Assembly: GCA_947579665.1 (NCBI GenBank)
Contig: OX388345.1
Coordinates: forward strand, 30,595,849-30,659,848
From: Sympetrum striolatum
Taxonomy: Eukaryota; Arthropoda; Insecta; Odonata; Libellulidae
Length of the DNA stretch: 64,000 bases
Direction of reading: 5' to 3'
Shown here: in pieces, positions 12,808 through 24,449 of the stretch
How positions within the stretch are numbered: the first letter of the stretch is position 1
Layout: each line of letters starts with the position of its first letter
Program-made: the position numbers and the translations under genes
Notes under the pieces: generated by a model
Told to the model about the DNA's origin: nothing
Seen by the model: the letters and a program-made list of their open reading frames with translations, nothing else
Database searches by the model: none

Positions 12808-12849
12808 GGTAATGTAACCTCTGGTCCATGGACCAGAGGTTACATTACC
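12808..12849. repeat. Exact 42-bp palindrome
   Basis: The left arm GGTAATGTAACCTCTGGTCCA is followed, with no loop at all, by its exact reverse complement ending in ACATTACC. The centre is between 12828 and 12829 (CCATGG). All 21 base pairs match; pairing stops at 12807/12850. Perfect loopless symmetry of this length is not expected by chance. It could be a tiny MITE remnant, a snap-back replication product, or an assembly artefact. Confidence 0.9.
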
Positions 12850-12852
12850 CAT

Positions 12853-12870
12853 TATACGATATATCGTATA
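12853..12870. repeat. Exact 18-bp palindrome
   Basis: TATACGATATATCGTATA reads the same on both strands and begins three bases after the 42-bp palindrome ends. AT-rich palindromes of this size are less surprising alone, but the adjacency to a perfect 42-mer makes the pair notable. Confidence 0.85.
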
Positions 12871-14600
12871 TACCCGTGCGAAAAGGCAGTATGAACTCTT
12901 TAATACATAAAAAAGTTAATCCTCTAAATAAATCTACATTGGTTATGCTATGCTATGCTATCGAATCAAAATAATACATAAAGCCTATTCGAAGCATATC
13001 CTGATTAGATGGTAAAAAGATGGGATTGAGAAATATGTGAGAAAATATGCAAATAAATAACTTTAATTCTCGCCAGCGATTATCAATAACATTTGAGTCT
13101 AGCTATACCATATTGATTAACTATTCTAATTTCTATGAGTTCTCTTTATAGCGGGTTATTTCGAGATAGTTTCAAACGCACGGTGTAAAAGATAGTACTC
13201 TATGATAAAATTAACCATATTTAAGAAATTCTGCCCTAGGTGGTATGATGACTGAGGATTCTTCCGAAAGAGTAAACAGAAATGTACGGAGGTAAGCCTT
13301 TGCCAGAAGTTCTTTGATTGATCAAAGGAGTGGAGTTCTAGGATCGTGTTACTGCTTCCACGAACTAATGAGTAAGCAAAACTTCATAACGAGATAGAAT
13401 TAAAAGGATTCATAAGGCGAATCGCTGGACTTTATAAGCAAGGTACACCTCACAGCATATCTTCAGATTAACAAACTGCAATTTGCTCCCTATTTTGTTT
13501 AAAATTTTCACTCCCGGATATATGAATTGAATTTTGATTTCTACATCGCAGGAAAATTGAGATTCGCCTAACAATGTTCATGAACGAAACAAAATTAATA
13601 TCAAAGAGGGAATTGATATAAAAACCATATTCCATTTATGCTAAATGTGTGTCATGCTAGTATACTTAAAAAAAAACTTTTATGCCATGTTCAGTCAAAC
13701 CAAATTATCATTTTTATGCCATTACATGTATTGAGTAATTTTTAGTCTGTTTTAAGAAGAGAATGCGGCATACGTCGAAAACCCTCCAAAAGAGGTATAA
13801 AAGTGTGTTCAGCTGAAGGTGTTTTGAAGCACAGATAAGATAAAGAAAGCGAAAGGAAGATTATATGCTAGATTATTTCTGGAATCATGATGACGTTTCT
13901 TTCCCGAATACGAATGAAACCGACAGTTGAAAAAGGATACCAAAATAGACTAAATAAAGACCCTAAAATGAAAACAGATGTAAATCCACACGGTAACCCA
14001 AGCTCAGGACAAACAGCCAATTTTTTTCCGCACCTCGGTTCAGCTAAAAATCTCCATTAGTCCCCAAAAAGTTTTCCATTTTCCGTCCTTTGCTGATAAA
14101 TATCGTATTTTCTCGTATCCTTGATCTGGAAAAAGAAATATGTAAATGACTACTGTACATATCTGGTTGATTAATAAACACTTTTATATTGCTGAAAGTT
14201 TGACCGATTTCTTTGACTTAGAAGAAAACGCTGAAAGCTGAGGAAATTTTCTCTTCTTAATGCGGTGTATCATTAATATCTGTCATTACTTTTAAATTCA
14301 ACCAACGAATAAATCTATTCTTATGAGAAAAGCGAGAGCATATCTTCAATAATTACCTTGGTCGTCAAAGAGACGACTAGTTTATAAACATAAAATCTTT
14401 CTAAATTTTTGTTTATTATTTTTTTAATTCTCGCAATTTCGAGACGAAAACAATATTCCACGATAAAAATAAAAATAGTATATAATTTGAATTTTCTTGC
14501 ATTTCCTCTATAAAGATCACATTTTTTATAATTTTATTTAGCAAAAGAAAAATCGATGCAAGCGATGAAAATGAACTCTAAACTCAATTATTATGGGAAC
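12871..14600. other. AT-rich DNA, no gene seen
   Basis: A short TATGC run (12944-12961) and a hairpin CTTTGAT-TG-ATCAAAG near 13312-13327 are visible. No gene, RNA or clear dispersed repeat is recognised in the rest. Confidence 0.5.
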
Positions 14601-14604
14601 ATTC

Positions 14605-14665
14605 TGAACCATCTGGGATCGAACCTGAGAAGTTGCCTATTCTCGGCTGGCGTCGATCTTTAATA
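14605..14665 (-). repeat. Possible tRNA-like/SINE fragment with B box
   Basis: On the minus strand the segment reads CTCAGGTTCGATCCCAG, an excellent RNA polymerase III B box (GGTTCGATCCC, 14615-14625). It is preceded by a stretch with GCCAGCCGAGAATAGGCAAC. No clear A box or full cloverleaf is visible, so it is probably a truncated SINE rather than a tRNA gene. Confidence 0.4.
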
Positions 14666-15714
14666 ATATTTAAGTGAAAGTTTTCTATAGTTTCCTTCTC
14701 AAGTTGTATGCAAAAAGGTTGACTCAAAAAGACAGAAATACACCAAAATGCCTTTTCTATTTAAGAAGACGAAATTATATGCCTCATTGAAACATTATGC
14801 GATATTCTGCCAAAGATTTACGTACCTAACGTTAGATTACTGAATGGGTGTAATAATGACAATAAAAATTGTATAAAAATCAGTGAATCAAATATCCATT
14901 CGTTATTATCATCTAATACCAAAATTGAACATCAATAAGTGAGTTCTGTATGTTTAATTCAGCACTGAAGAATATTCAACTTTTTAATATCAGGTCATAG
15001 ATAACAGAGAATTAAAGCAATATCTCATTATTCCGGCGTGATTTCGATAAAAATGCAAACGGAAAGGTCGGTGTATAAGAAGAAGGAAGCAATAAACTCC
15101 TTAGGCCAGCGAAAATTTAAGGCGACGAAAGATTTCAAAATGGCAGCAAGATATTTTCGAGCGTGGGACTGAAGTTGCAAGAATTTATGGATAAACAGAG
15201 CCGTATCTTATCTGAGCACGTGTGCGCTGTACGAATGCGAGAAATAGAAGAGGAGCAATCCCGGGATGCTGTAGAGTACTGCGCCCAAAAAAAAAGAACG
15301 GAATTCCGCCTCGGAGAAGAGCTCTCGAGAGATGGTTAGATAAGAGATGAGAGAAAAAATCGGTAAAAGAGTGAATTCCAAAATAAAGAAATATCATGTA
15401 ACGGGAACAAAGCGTCAACTTAACACCTAAAGGTACTCCTATTAACAAAATGTACACGGAAATTCGTGAAAATAAAAATATTCACGAAGTGAAGAAATAT
15501 TCACATTCATAATGTCACGAACAACGGTAGAGAGTATTTCCCGTAAGATAATTGCAGAAATATTTTAAACGCTCGAAGTATTACTATGAATTTTTAAAAA
15601 TTATTATATTAATCCCAGACTGGGATACTTTTCCAACTATTCCGTTGTAACTGATAAATATCTAGACAGTATAACACCATTTTAAACAGATTCGAATAAA
15701 CATACTTTTCCTGA
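14666..15714. other. No gene seen
   Basis: AT-rich sequence with a slightly more G+C-rich patch at 15200-15330 that includes the 90-residue minus frame 15185-15457, for which no domain is recognised. Confidence 0.5.
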
Positions 15715-15765
15715 GTAGATATGCGTAAGTTCCGGGTTCGATTCCCGATGGGACCCCATGCACGA
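15715..15765 (+). repeat. tRNA-like B-box fragment
   Basis: TCCGGGTTCGATTCCCGATG contains a textbook B box (GGTTCGATTCC, 15735-15745). The sequence can fold as a T-arm, with CGGG pairing to CCCG around the loop. The upstream A-box side is not convincing. A 5'-truncated tRNA-derived SINE is the likely origin. Confidence 0.45.
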
Positions 15766-17135
15766 AATGAGTTGTCAAAGCACTTTAAACATTACTACTA
15801 CTACACGTAAGGTTTAAGAGCCCAAAAATTCCATATTCTTTATTCTACGTAACTTATAAAACTCCTTATTTGTTCAACAATTCTTGCTTTTTCTTCCCTG
15901 TGTTTCTTCCCTTCAATTGTATACTTTAAAAATATTTTCCACCCAATATCTGATCCAGTCATTTCCTCTCCCTTACCTTCTTTTCGTCAATTAAAACTCC
16001 CTCTTCTTCCATCTTCTCCAGCACTTCCTCCTTAATTTTATATAAAATATACTACTTTCCTCATCCTATGCCTCCGTCTCATCCAAAAATACGCTTATTT
16101 TTATTTCCACATTTCTAAGCATTAGATTGTCCCATCAATTAAATGAGTAAACAACGGCAAAGAATTACTCCAAACTTTTTTGTGAGATTAATATAAAAAT
16201 CATGTTATGATTTTTTAAATTCAAAGAATTTGACGCAATGAAAGAAATAAGTTGAGGGACAACATTTCCCATGTGAAAAACTTCCTCGGATTAGTTTTCG
16301 TGTATACCTGCCACATTATCTTCTGTAAAGTTTTCTGCGAATCAAACCTTTCCTACTAGTTTTTATTTAATCCAATACATGCTTGAATATAACAAGAACC
16401 ATTCCAAAAACAAAGGAAAGCTCCAACTTGTTTATTAGAACACAAATGAAATTATTAAAAACCCAAATGCCTCTAATGCATTAGTAAAAATTCTGAAGCT
16501 GATATAAGAATATACTTTTTCAATATGGCAAAGAGCTGTTATTTGTTAATTTATTCTCATTCAAACAACAAATATGAATGAATTTGGCATATTATATGCA
16601 TGCATGAGACAGGAGAAGTATATATCATTAACTTATTAGTAGAACAAAATCAAATTTCTTATAAAGGCAAGTACTACTGAGGAATTAATAATAATTTGGA
16701 AACGGGCAAAAAAAAGGATTTCTTTAATTTGGTAAAGAGCCTTTCAATATTATGGTATCCGCATTTAAGCCATTAACATTTATCAATAATCCTAAATGCC
16801 AGTGAGTTCGTCATATCGTATAAATAGCGTTCCTTATTTTACTTAAATGATGGATTATGTTACTTTTATACTTTATATACTTTTTACTTACAATATCTAT
16901 TATTCATATTTTATGTATAGTGAAATTTACTAGGACAGCCTACAGGAGGTTTTTGGAAGGATTTTCCTCCCGTCTATGGGAAAATACCAGGCATAGAACT
17001 AATTTCACATGTTACCTTCTAACAACCACCTGGCCGAAAGGCCAAATTGCAGCGGAACTTAAAAAAAAATAAATAAATACCTATGAATTCGTCATACTAT
17101 ACACATGAAGTAACAACCAGCAAAATTAAAAAGTA
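15766..17135. other. AT-rich DNA with a pyrimidine-rich patch
   Basis: Between about 15885 and 16080 the + strand is C/T-rich (many TTCC, CTTCTTC blocks), the opposite skew from the island at 17.1 kb. The frame at 16857-17072 encodes a hydrophobic Y/L/I-rich start and then an unrelated tail; I regard it as noise. Confidence 0.45.
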
Positions 17136-17810
17136 CAAATTAGGTACGAAAAGAATGCGATTGAAGTGGAGAAATGGGGAAATTAATCCTAGTCGCTATG
17201 GCCACCAATGTCAATGACTCGGACGGATCGTAAATATCGCGAGAACAAACAGAACGCTTTAATCCGAGGGGAGAACAAAAGAGGGCGACAGAGCGATATA
17301 AAAGAAAGCATTCTTCGGGAAAACAAAAGGCGAACCGAGGAGACGAGGCTAGACAAAAAAACATCGGAGGAAGAATATAACGAGTGGGGCAATGCGAGAG
17401 GTTGTTAAGGAAACAGACGCGTAAGAGCGAGGAAGAGAGAGATCATTAAAAAAAAGGAGACAAAGGTTGGGTCTTGGAGATAGGTGGGAATAAGGGCCGG
17501 AGAGGAAGTTGTGATTAAAAGCCGGGGATGATAGGGAAATAAAGGAAGTCGACAAAGGAGATGCAGAAAGAGATCCTGAGAGATATTCTATGGGCGTAAA
17601 AAGTCAAAAACGAAGATCGAACACACCCGTAGAAGAAGGAGAACAGAATGGGCCGATGTCTTAAATTTTTGGGACATCCCCATTGTGCCAGTGCGAGGTA
17701 AAGGTAGAAAAAAATAATGAACGGCGGTAAAAGGCAGCGTGGAAAATTAAATGAGGATGGCCTAGAAAGGGTGATGGGGGAAGAAGGCATTAAGGATTCT
17801 CAAGGGGACG
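17136..17810. other. Long purine-skewed island
   Basis: About 650 bases in which the + strand is heavily G/A-rich and CpG-containing. Five overlapping frames lie on both strands (for example 17208-17408 plus, 17515-17790 minus); the plus frame is K/R/E/N-rich and the minus frames F/S/P/L-rich. This is the pattern produced by translating a polypurine tract, so no gene is called. Purine-rich tracts can form triplexes or act as nucleosome- or GAGA-factor-binding DNA, but that is inference. Confidence 0.45.
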
Positions 17811-18555
17811 TAGTTTGTAGAACGTATTATACGATGGAGCAAACGAGTCGTTGATTAAGTCAGTAATTATCGAATCATTACTGATTTAAAAAGTAGACGC
17901 CTCACATCATTTGAAAAGATTGAGTTATCAATATATTTCAAGGCGTATATTTTTTGAAAGAATGAAAAAAAGATGTGAAACCAATGAATGTAAAATTGAC
18001 TTCTTACGGCAATAGCGGAATTTATTCAAATTTGAAAATAAGCATACGATAGCGAAGTTGCTAAAAATACAGACGTGTCGATTAAAAAAACAACTTTTTA
18101 TAGAGAGAAATAGTGTAATACATTGATATAAATAATATACTACTAAAATAATAAATTATACTATAAAATCGAACAAGTAGTACAATATCAATCTATAAGA
18201 AAATAGAGAATGCTTAGAATATGTAAAATAAACGTTGGATAAATGAAGATACAATACAGAACTTAGAATAATACATTAATAAATGATAGGATTAATTGAA
18301 TAATTTTTCGCAGGAGAAGGAAAGACATCATAAATGCAACGCAAGAACATAAGAATAACCCATGGTATCAACCGTATTTAACTTTTGTGAGCATTATAAT
18401 ATAACATTAATACTGTGATATACAACATAAGGTACTGTGATTTGTGCATAGATAATTGATAGTTACGTCAGTTAATTTAACCAACCATTTCATCTATCAG
18501 CTTATGGAGCGTATCTATTATATATAGATGCTTCTCCGGATTCATTCATGTATCC
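17811..18555. other. AT-rich DNA, no gene seen
   Basis: Nothing recognisable. Confidence 0.5.
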
Positions 18556-18586
18556 ATATATATATTCATATATATATATATATATA
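18556..18586. repeat. (TA)n microsatellite
   Basis: A nearly pure alternating TA run, interrupted by TTCA, ends just before the T-arm repeat array starts. Confidence 0.8.
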
Positions 18587-18614
18587 GAGAGGATACAAAC
18601 TCACAGGCCAAACC

Positions 18615-19650
18615 ATAAGCGTCATTGACTTGAAATTTTTACGACATGTTGGCCATAGAGTGTAACCGCCAGAAAAATTGCGATTTTGCACCTCAGTGTC
18701 ATGGGTTCGATTCCAGAGGGCCCCAAATTCTCGATTTTTCCCGTTTAAATGTATTGCTTTGATTTTCGGGAATTTTTAAAAAATACTTGCCGGATAGGTA
18801 GGGACTTAAAATTCAAGGAGCCGATATATATGGTCATGATCTATCGAAAACATAAATGAGTTTTACTGAAAATATCCTGGGTTCGATGCTAGGTCGAGGC
18901 AAAAATCGGCCGTTTAAAATGCATTGTGGCGATTTTTAAGATTTTTTTTGGACCACTTCCCGATGGTATGGAAACTTGAAATTCGGCATGGAGTTGGAGA
19001 TTACAATAATATTTCATAACCCTATTTTTTATATTCGCTGATGGTCCTTGGTTCGATTCCAGAGAGTAATTTGCATTCCTCAATGCATTTCTTATGGAGA
19101 TAACAGAAAACGGTTTTAGGTACTTCCCGGCATGATATCGACTTCAAACTTTGTATGAAATAAGATAAGGTCCTAATAAGTCATATTGTGTATTCACAGC
19201 TACCAATATTTCCTGGGTTCGACACCAGGCGTCTCTACAATCAGTAATTTATCCGAGTTTTAAGAATTAATTTAAACCCCTTCTCAATAATATTAAAACA
19301 TGAAATTAGGCATAGAGATAGAAAACATAAATACATTTCAAAAACATGTTTTAGATTTCCTAGATCGTCCTTGGTTCGAATCCAGAAAGCCATTTAAATT
19401 ATTTAAAAGTAGGACGTCATTTGAGGCAGTTGGAGCCAATATTTCTGCTTGATTTTTCACACATACTTAGAGATGATGATCTTCTGTTGTTCTCTTTAGT
19501 AAGTTCGCCAGGAAGGCCTAGGTTCGATGCCAGACGATTAAATTGCAGCGAATTTTAAGAATATTTTCAATCCCTTTTTTTTTCTTTTGAGGGCCGTCCC
19601 GATATGATGCCGACATGAAATTAGTGTTGTCGATCTGCTTGCAGTATGCA
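18615..19650 (+). repeat. Degenerate tandem array with T-arm/B-box-like hairpins
   Basis: Six copies of GGTTCGA occur on the same strand at 18704, 18880, 19050, 19216, 19373 and 19521, giving spacings of 176, 170, 166, 157 and 148 bases. The units also share other blocks in the same order: a CTTCCCGATATGAT-like block followed by GACTTGAAATT, a variable middle, the GGTTCGATNCCAG block, then TTTAAAATGCATTG and a GATTTTTAAGAATTTTT block. A partial unit starts the array (GACTTGAAATT near 18628) and another ends it (CCCGATATGATGCCGACATG near 19598). Most GGTTCGA cores are flanked by short complementary arms, for example CCTGG and CCAGG around GTTCGACA at 19213-19230, like a tRNA T-arm. No matching A box is seen. 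I infer tandem amplification of a tRNA-derived or B-box-containing repeat. Confidence 0.8.
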
Positions 19651-20370
19651 AGCTACATTTTACTCGTATCATATATAAGCAATTGATCCAGCTATTATTG
19701 AACGGATATCCATTCATGTATAGACATATATTAACAATTGACAGTTCCAAAGAGATGTTTATAGAACAACCTGTTTGAACTACTCAGTATTATAATCAAT
19801 AAGTTACAACTGTAAGTAGTTGAAGCCGATGTCTCAATAAATTCCTATCTGAACTGTAGTTTGGTAATATTCTTAACCTTATCCTTACCTACAAATGCAA
19901 TTAAAAAAAATCACTCAATGCTCCAATAATCTTAATTAATTGCTGAAGCTGCACTAATATTCTGTGAGTGTCGACAGTATAAAAACTACTCTTATACACA
20001 ATAAAATGTAATTGAAAGGTTAAAAGTCTTAGCATTGTAGAATAGGGGATGAATATTTTTAAATCGAAAACTTTCCCTTAGCTGATTTAAAGCAGAGTCT
20101 ACCGGAGAAGGAGAAAGGGTTACATCGCTAGGTCAAGCTGACTCCCACTGTTGACCTTCTTACATTACAGACGCTGATTAACGTAGCACCTCATTTTTGT
20201 ACTTTTATTCATTTCCTTGAGTTACAGAGATAATTTTAGACATTAAAGATTTCTTTGGTAACGAAAGTATGCCGTTCACTAGTGGACAATACATGTAACG
20301 TTGTAGCGATAAAAATTCCAGTAGAACTTACTACTGGTTTTATGTAAACGTAATGATAAACAACTCGTGA
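19651..20370. other. AT-rich DNA, no gene seen
   Basis: No gene. A short palindromic stretch, CTTGCAGTATGCAAG, lies just past the array. A patch near 20080-20170 is somewhat richer in G+C but has no recognisable content. Confidence 0.45.
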
Positions 20371-20850
20371 AACCGGCTCTTTGGAAACGCGCATCTTGGC
20401 TTCAGATGGAGCGAATGGCTCAGCACCTTAGAAGGCATATTCCGCAGATGATTCGGACTAACGGTGGCAATTAGAGAAGCGACGCATTAATGCTTGCTCG
20501 CGCACGGAGCGCCGCGGCTAACTTATTCATCAACCCCATTTGCTGTCGATGTCGGATGCCTTGGGCTGCTTTTGTGTGGGAGTTGAATCCCAACCAGATA
20601 TTATGGGTTTCATTGGACGTTAATTTCCAAGAAACACACTATTTCACGGTCTTGACTCGCGAAATTTATGGAATCATTGCGCCAACGACGTACGCGATCT
20701 TATCGATTGCGTCGGAGCAGGATTTGTTTTCTGGGTGTTTTATCTCGAATTTCGGAATGGAAATCAGGGTCGTTGAGTTAACGAATGCTTTTTTGGGATG
20801 GTTTAATAAGGGTTGTCTTGAGCAGTTCGTATAGTTGACGTCCGTTTTTT
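20371..20850. other. G+C-richer island with 114-residue frame
   Basis: The plus frame at 20490-20834 gives 114 residues with mixed, fairly protein-like composition (several W, C and charged residues). I recognise no domain, and no good splice context or neighbour supports it. It is among the more plausible hidden-exon candidates of the window, but equally may be conserved noncoding DNA. The G+C richness fades sharply at 20850. Confidence 0.3.
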
Positions 20851-21534
20851 TTCATTTCAGTTCCGTTTTTTTCTATACGTTAATTAAATATTACATGTGA
20901 GAATGATGATGTTAGAGTTGTCATTCCTACTCGCATATTTTCGTTCCTCATATTACTCATATTTTATATTAATTGATTATTTTCACGTCAAGTAATTATT
21001 TTTTGCTGTGGAGCTCATTTAGGCACATTCAGGAAGAATCTTCTCCATGATCTCCGTTTTTAGCTAGAGAAATGATTTACAAAGTACCACGTTCCAAACA
21101 TATGAAAATTAAAATTAAAGTGCAATGGCTTTATTTTGTGATACGACGCAACATACGGATTATTAAGAAATATTTTTTTTAATAGATGTTCATCTGACAT
21201 TGAATTTCATATGATATTGAAGTTAATAACACAATTAAATATGAGGAATATTATTTCACTGTATACACCTTAATGCACGCATGTCTATTTTGTTGTCGCT
21301 TCTGCTATACCTTGATGAATATATTTAATATATATTATTATATAGGATGTATATAGAGTGAAAGTCAGATAGAGTGAATGGTATCTTTAATTTAATTATC
21401 TCTCTCTAGCGTCCATAGCTATTATAGTAAGAAAACTACTGTGGTGTAAAGGATTCTGAACAATGACGTTCATTTCCTTCACCCCTTACTAAATGCTGTA
21501 AAAATTATCATTTATAGGATCATTGTGCATCACC
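20851..21534. other. AT-rich DNA, no gene seen
   Basis: Nothing recognisable apart from short TA-rich runs near 21325-21350. Confidence 0.5.
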
Positions 21535-21645
21535 ACTGTGTTGTGTCCTTATACGCTCAATTCCTGATTCAAAGGGGCGAAAGGGCAGACTACCTCACTC
21601 CTCATCCTTCATCATTCCCTCATTAGTAAACCATACTCTCCAGGG
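21535..21645 (+). repeat. Dispersed repeat R2, copy 2
   Basis: Holds CTACCTCACTCCTCATCCTT and ATTAGTAAACC in the same order as the copy at 9229-9330, with about 15 extra bases between them. The blocks then run into GGGCTTTACAT, which matches the CTTTACA of copy 1. The family is unidentified. Confidence 0.4.
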
Positions 21646-21774
21646 CTTTACATAGCTAACAACGAAGTGTTAAGAGGCTCAAGCCGACCTCCGGGCTTAA
21701 TACTTGACATACATCTATTACATAAAAGAATAACTTTTGACTGCAAAAAAATCCTCCACGGTACACGCTTTACC

Positions 21775-22690
21775 CACCCCTAATTTAAGTCATCTTCGGC
21801 TCCCAATACAAGGCCATCGCCGAAATATATTTCCGGCGAACGATTTTCTCGCAAGATGCAAAGTCCTCATCTCGGAATTAGATGCACGTCTCCCACCATC
21901 TACTTAATTGATCATTATTCGCTCATTAACCTAGGGAATCGATATCCCACCCCGGAGCAAGCAAACCCCTCTGGTGGATCGTTTGAAACTGGAGCAAATC
22001 GCCTTTGGCGGGGGGCGTGGCGGAACAGGGGAGAAAGTGGGTGGGGGCTTCGGTGGAAGCTTTATCGCGACGCGACTTCCCATTCAGCGACTCACAATCA
22101 TCCCGGTTATAACTTCCCTTTCAGTTTTTAATACGCCCCACAATGCGCTTCATTAATTACGTCTGGAGAGCAAACTTTCCCGCAGTTTTAATTTCCGGGG
22201 GAATAATGGCCATCAAATGAAGTGCTTTGATAGCCTCCGCGACCATCCCTCAAAAACCGTTTTGTCGCCCGCAATTCTTTTTTCTCTCCACGGGAAAATA
22301 AAACGGCGTAACGAAGAGGACGTGACCGCCATGGGAGAGTGGAAACTTGTCGAACAGCACGGACTGGAGCCGTGATAGACTGGAGAGCGCGGAACGGCGA
22401 ACGGGCCCCGGTAAATCTTTGCTCGACACAGTTCCGAACGCGCGGAAATTATAAGCGGTGATGGCGTTTTTGAGATATCTGGCCCTTAATAGCTGAGCAG
22501 GCGGTTTAATAGGCCATCGCGGCTCTCCTCCGAATCCAAATGTGTGGGCGCAAAGAATTGATTAAAGCAATGCTTCAACGCAGCCGGGGACATAAGTCTC
22601 CGCGAGGGGCTGAATCGTAAATCATAACGCTTCTCGCAGCGCTGTTTTGGACGATGTCTACCATGAACTCCCGTCATAAAAATTTTAGCT
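21775..22690. other. Largest G+C-rich, CpG-containing island of the left half
   Basis: About 900 bases clearly richer in G+C than their flanks, with a G-run at 22008-22060 and repeated homeodomain-type TAAT cores (TTAATTACG near 22155, TTTTAATTTCC near 22185, CCTTAATAG near 22487). Frames at 21856-22131, 21974-22156 and 22486-22677 overlap or sit on opposite strands, and none matches a known domain. The mixture of CpG-rich blocks and TAAT cores looks more like a promoter or enhancer than coding sequence. Confidence 0.4.
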
Positions 22691-22906
22691 TACTGCACTA
22701 ATACAAATGAGAACTATGCTGTATTATTTAAACAAGTTCTGAAGTTGTCACTTAGTAGTATCAGGAAGGGCAAAAAATAACGATGTAAATATTCAAAATG
22801 TATGTCTTCCTGTGTTGAAACTAGTAGCTACAATAAATCCACTGCTTGGGCCGTGATTGGTTTTAAGTCCTCATTAGGAAAAATTGAAAAGATAAACATT
22901 TACTAG
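22691..22906. other. AT-rich DNA, no gene seen
   Basis: Nothing recognisable. Confidence 0.5.
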
Positions 22907-22950
22907 TAACCTGAGGATGACTACGTCAGTCGAAACCATGGTCGTTACGA
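22907..22950 (+). repeat. CCTGA-GATG ... GAAAC motif, copy 3
   Basis: AACCTGAGGATGACTACGTC is followed by AGTCGAAACCATGGTCGTT. Block order and spacing match those at 10991 and, inverted, at 11273. ACGTCAGTCGAAACC is the best-preserved second block of the four. Confidence 0.45.
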
Positions 22951-23566
22951 AAAAAATTGTCTTTTAGTTAGTAAAAGTTAATTTTCTCATTTGTACTTCC
23001 ATTAAAACATTTATTGTAAAACTTCGCATACTTATTTTATAGCTATGTTTTAAGCTATATTACTTATTCCTTCCCCCGGCTTTGAGATGGAGTAACCTAA
23101 TATTTATTAATTTATCTTTAGGTACAGGATGAAGGAAAATGTATCTTTAACAAAACATTCCTGATAAGATTAAAGTTTCAACCCTCTAAGCTGTAATTTT
23201 GTAAAAAACCTCGTGGTGAAATAGTTTTGTTCTTCCAAAGAAAAAGATGGGAAAGAAGCTGAAGACTAATAGCTTCTCAATAAAAAACAAGATGGTAGCT
23301 ATTGTGTTTCACTTACATGGAATAATACCACTCATAGTATTCTGATTCACAATAGGGAGGAAAGCAATACCATTCAAACTCGCTCCTCGTTTTGCTTGGT
23401 AATCTTCTTCGTCTCTCTGATGCTTCTGGTGAATTAACATGCCGCATCTTAAGATTCAACCAGCCTTTCGGCTGAGTCTATTATAGACAAATGACAGATA
23501 ATATTACGTACATAAAACGTTTAAAAAACTGCAAGAGATAGGAATTGAATAACCTAATAACAACTA
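22951..23566. other. AT-rich DNA, possible old R2 remnant
   Basis: No gene. The interval 23335-23430 shows a faint resemblance to repeat R2 (GGAGGAAAGCAAT, CTCGCTCCTCGTTTTGCTTGG) but has drifted too far for a firm call. Confidence 0.45.
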
Positions 23567-23766
23567 CGCATATCAACTTCGACCAACTAACGGGATGTTT
23601 TAGAGGCAATACACACTAACGCATGATCCTTAAAAACCCTTTCACGTTTTCCATTTCTCTAAAAAACGCATATCAACTTCGACCAATCAACAGGATGTTG
23701 TAGAGGCAATACACACAAATACATGATCCTTAAAAATCCTTTTACGTTTTCCATTTCTCTAAAAAA
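23567..23766 (+). repeat. Two-copy 100-bp tandem duplication
   Basis: The 100-base unit starting CGCATATCAACTTCGACCAA at 23567 is repeated from 23667 and ends with CCATTTCTCTAAAAAA in both copies. The two copies differ by only a handful of substitutions, so the duplication is fairly recent. No coding content is seen. Confidence 0.9.
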
Positions 23767-24449
23767 TACAAAGCCCCTTAGTGAATATGTGAGATTCATT
23801 TTCAACCTATAAAATTTCTACTATGAGGTTCAATCGTCACAAAATGCTGAGGAAGAAAAAAATGAATCATCACAATGGAATACAGCAAAATCTTTATTCA
23901 GAGTAAGTGAAACGGTAACGATCCCCTTGCAGCGCAACTAATAATACTATCATGTGTGTACTACTATCTTTCAGAAATTTAGTGGACGATCTATTAAACT
24001 AGAAATGAGATCCATCAAGATGAAACAGCTCTTACGTGACCGAGGGCTCCTACGTGATTTCGTGGAACTATCCTCCGCCGAGGTAATACCGTGTTAATCA
24101 TAACGTGACGTCAGATCCTGCACGGAAATCAGACCATTCTCGGCTGAATATCACTTTAATGTAGAAGTGCGATATATGTACGCGGGTTTCGTAAAAACAG
24201 GCCGCTTAACGATTCTTTATTACGACGCAAGGTATTACGATTTTATAAAAAAAACATAGAGGATTTCGACGAAGAGAAATAAAGTAAATAAAACAAGTAA
24301 ACTCTCCGTTTTGATATAGACAACTATTTATTATTATTTATTTAAAAGTATTATTTAAAGATGCCCCCTAAATCATAAACGTTACGTAAGGATACAGTTA
24401 CATTACTGTGGTGGGATTAAAACAATGGGCAAACACACAACCATTCCCA
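23767..24449. other. No gene seen
   Basis: Mixed sequence with a slightly G+C-richer patch at 24030-24210 that has no recognisable content. Confidence 0.5.

Noticed and set aside
18615..19650. CRISPR array
   Set aside because: Units are 150-176 bases and diverged throughout, without short identical repeats and unique spacers of fixed size; the context is animal nuclear DNA.
18615..19650. Cluster of tandem tRNA genes
   Set aside because: Only the T-arm-like part is present in each unit; no A box, D-arm or anticodon arm is seen at tRNA spacing.
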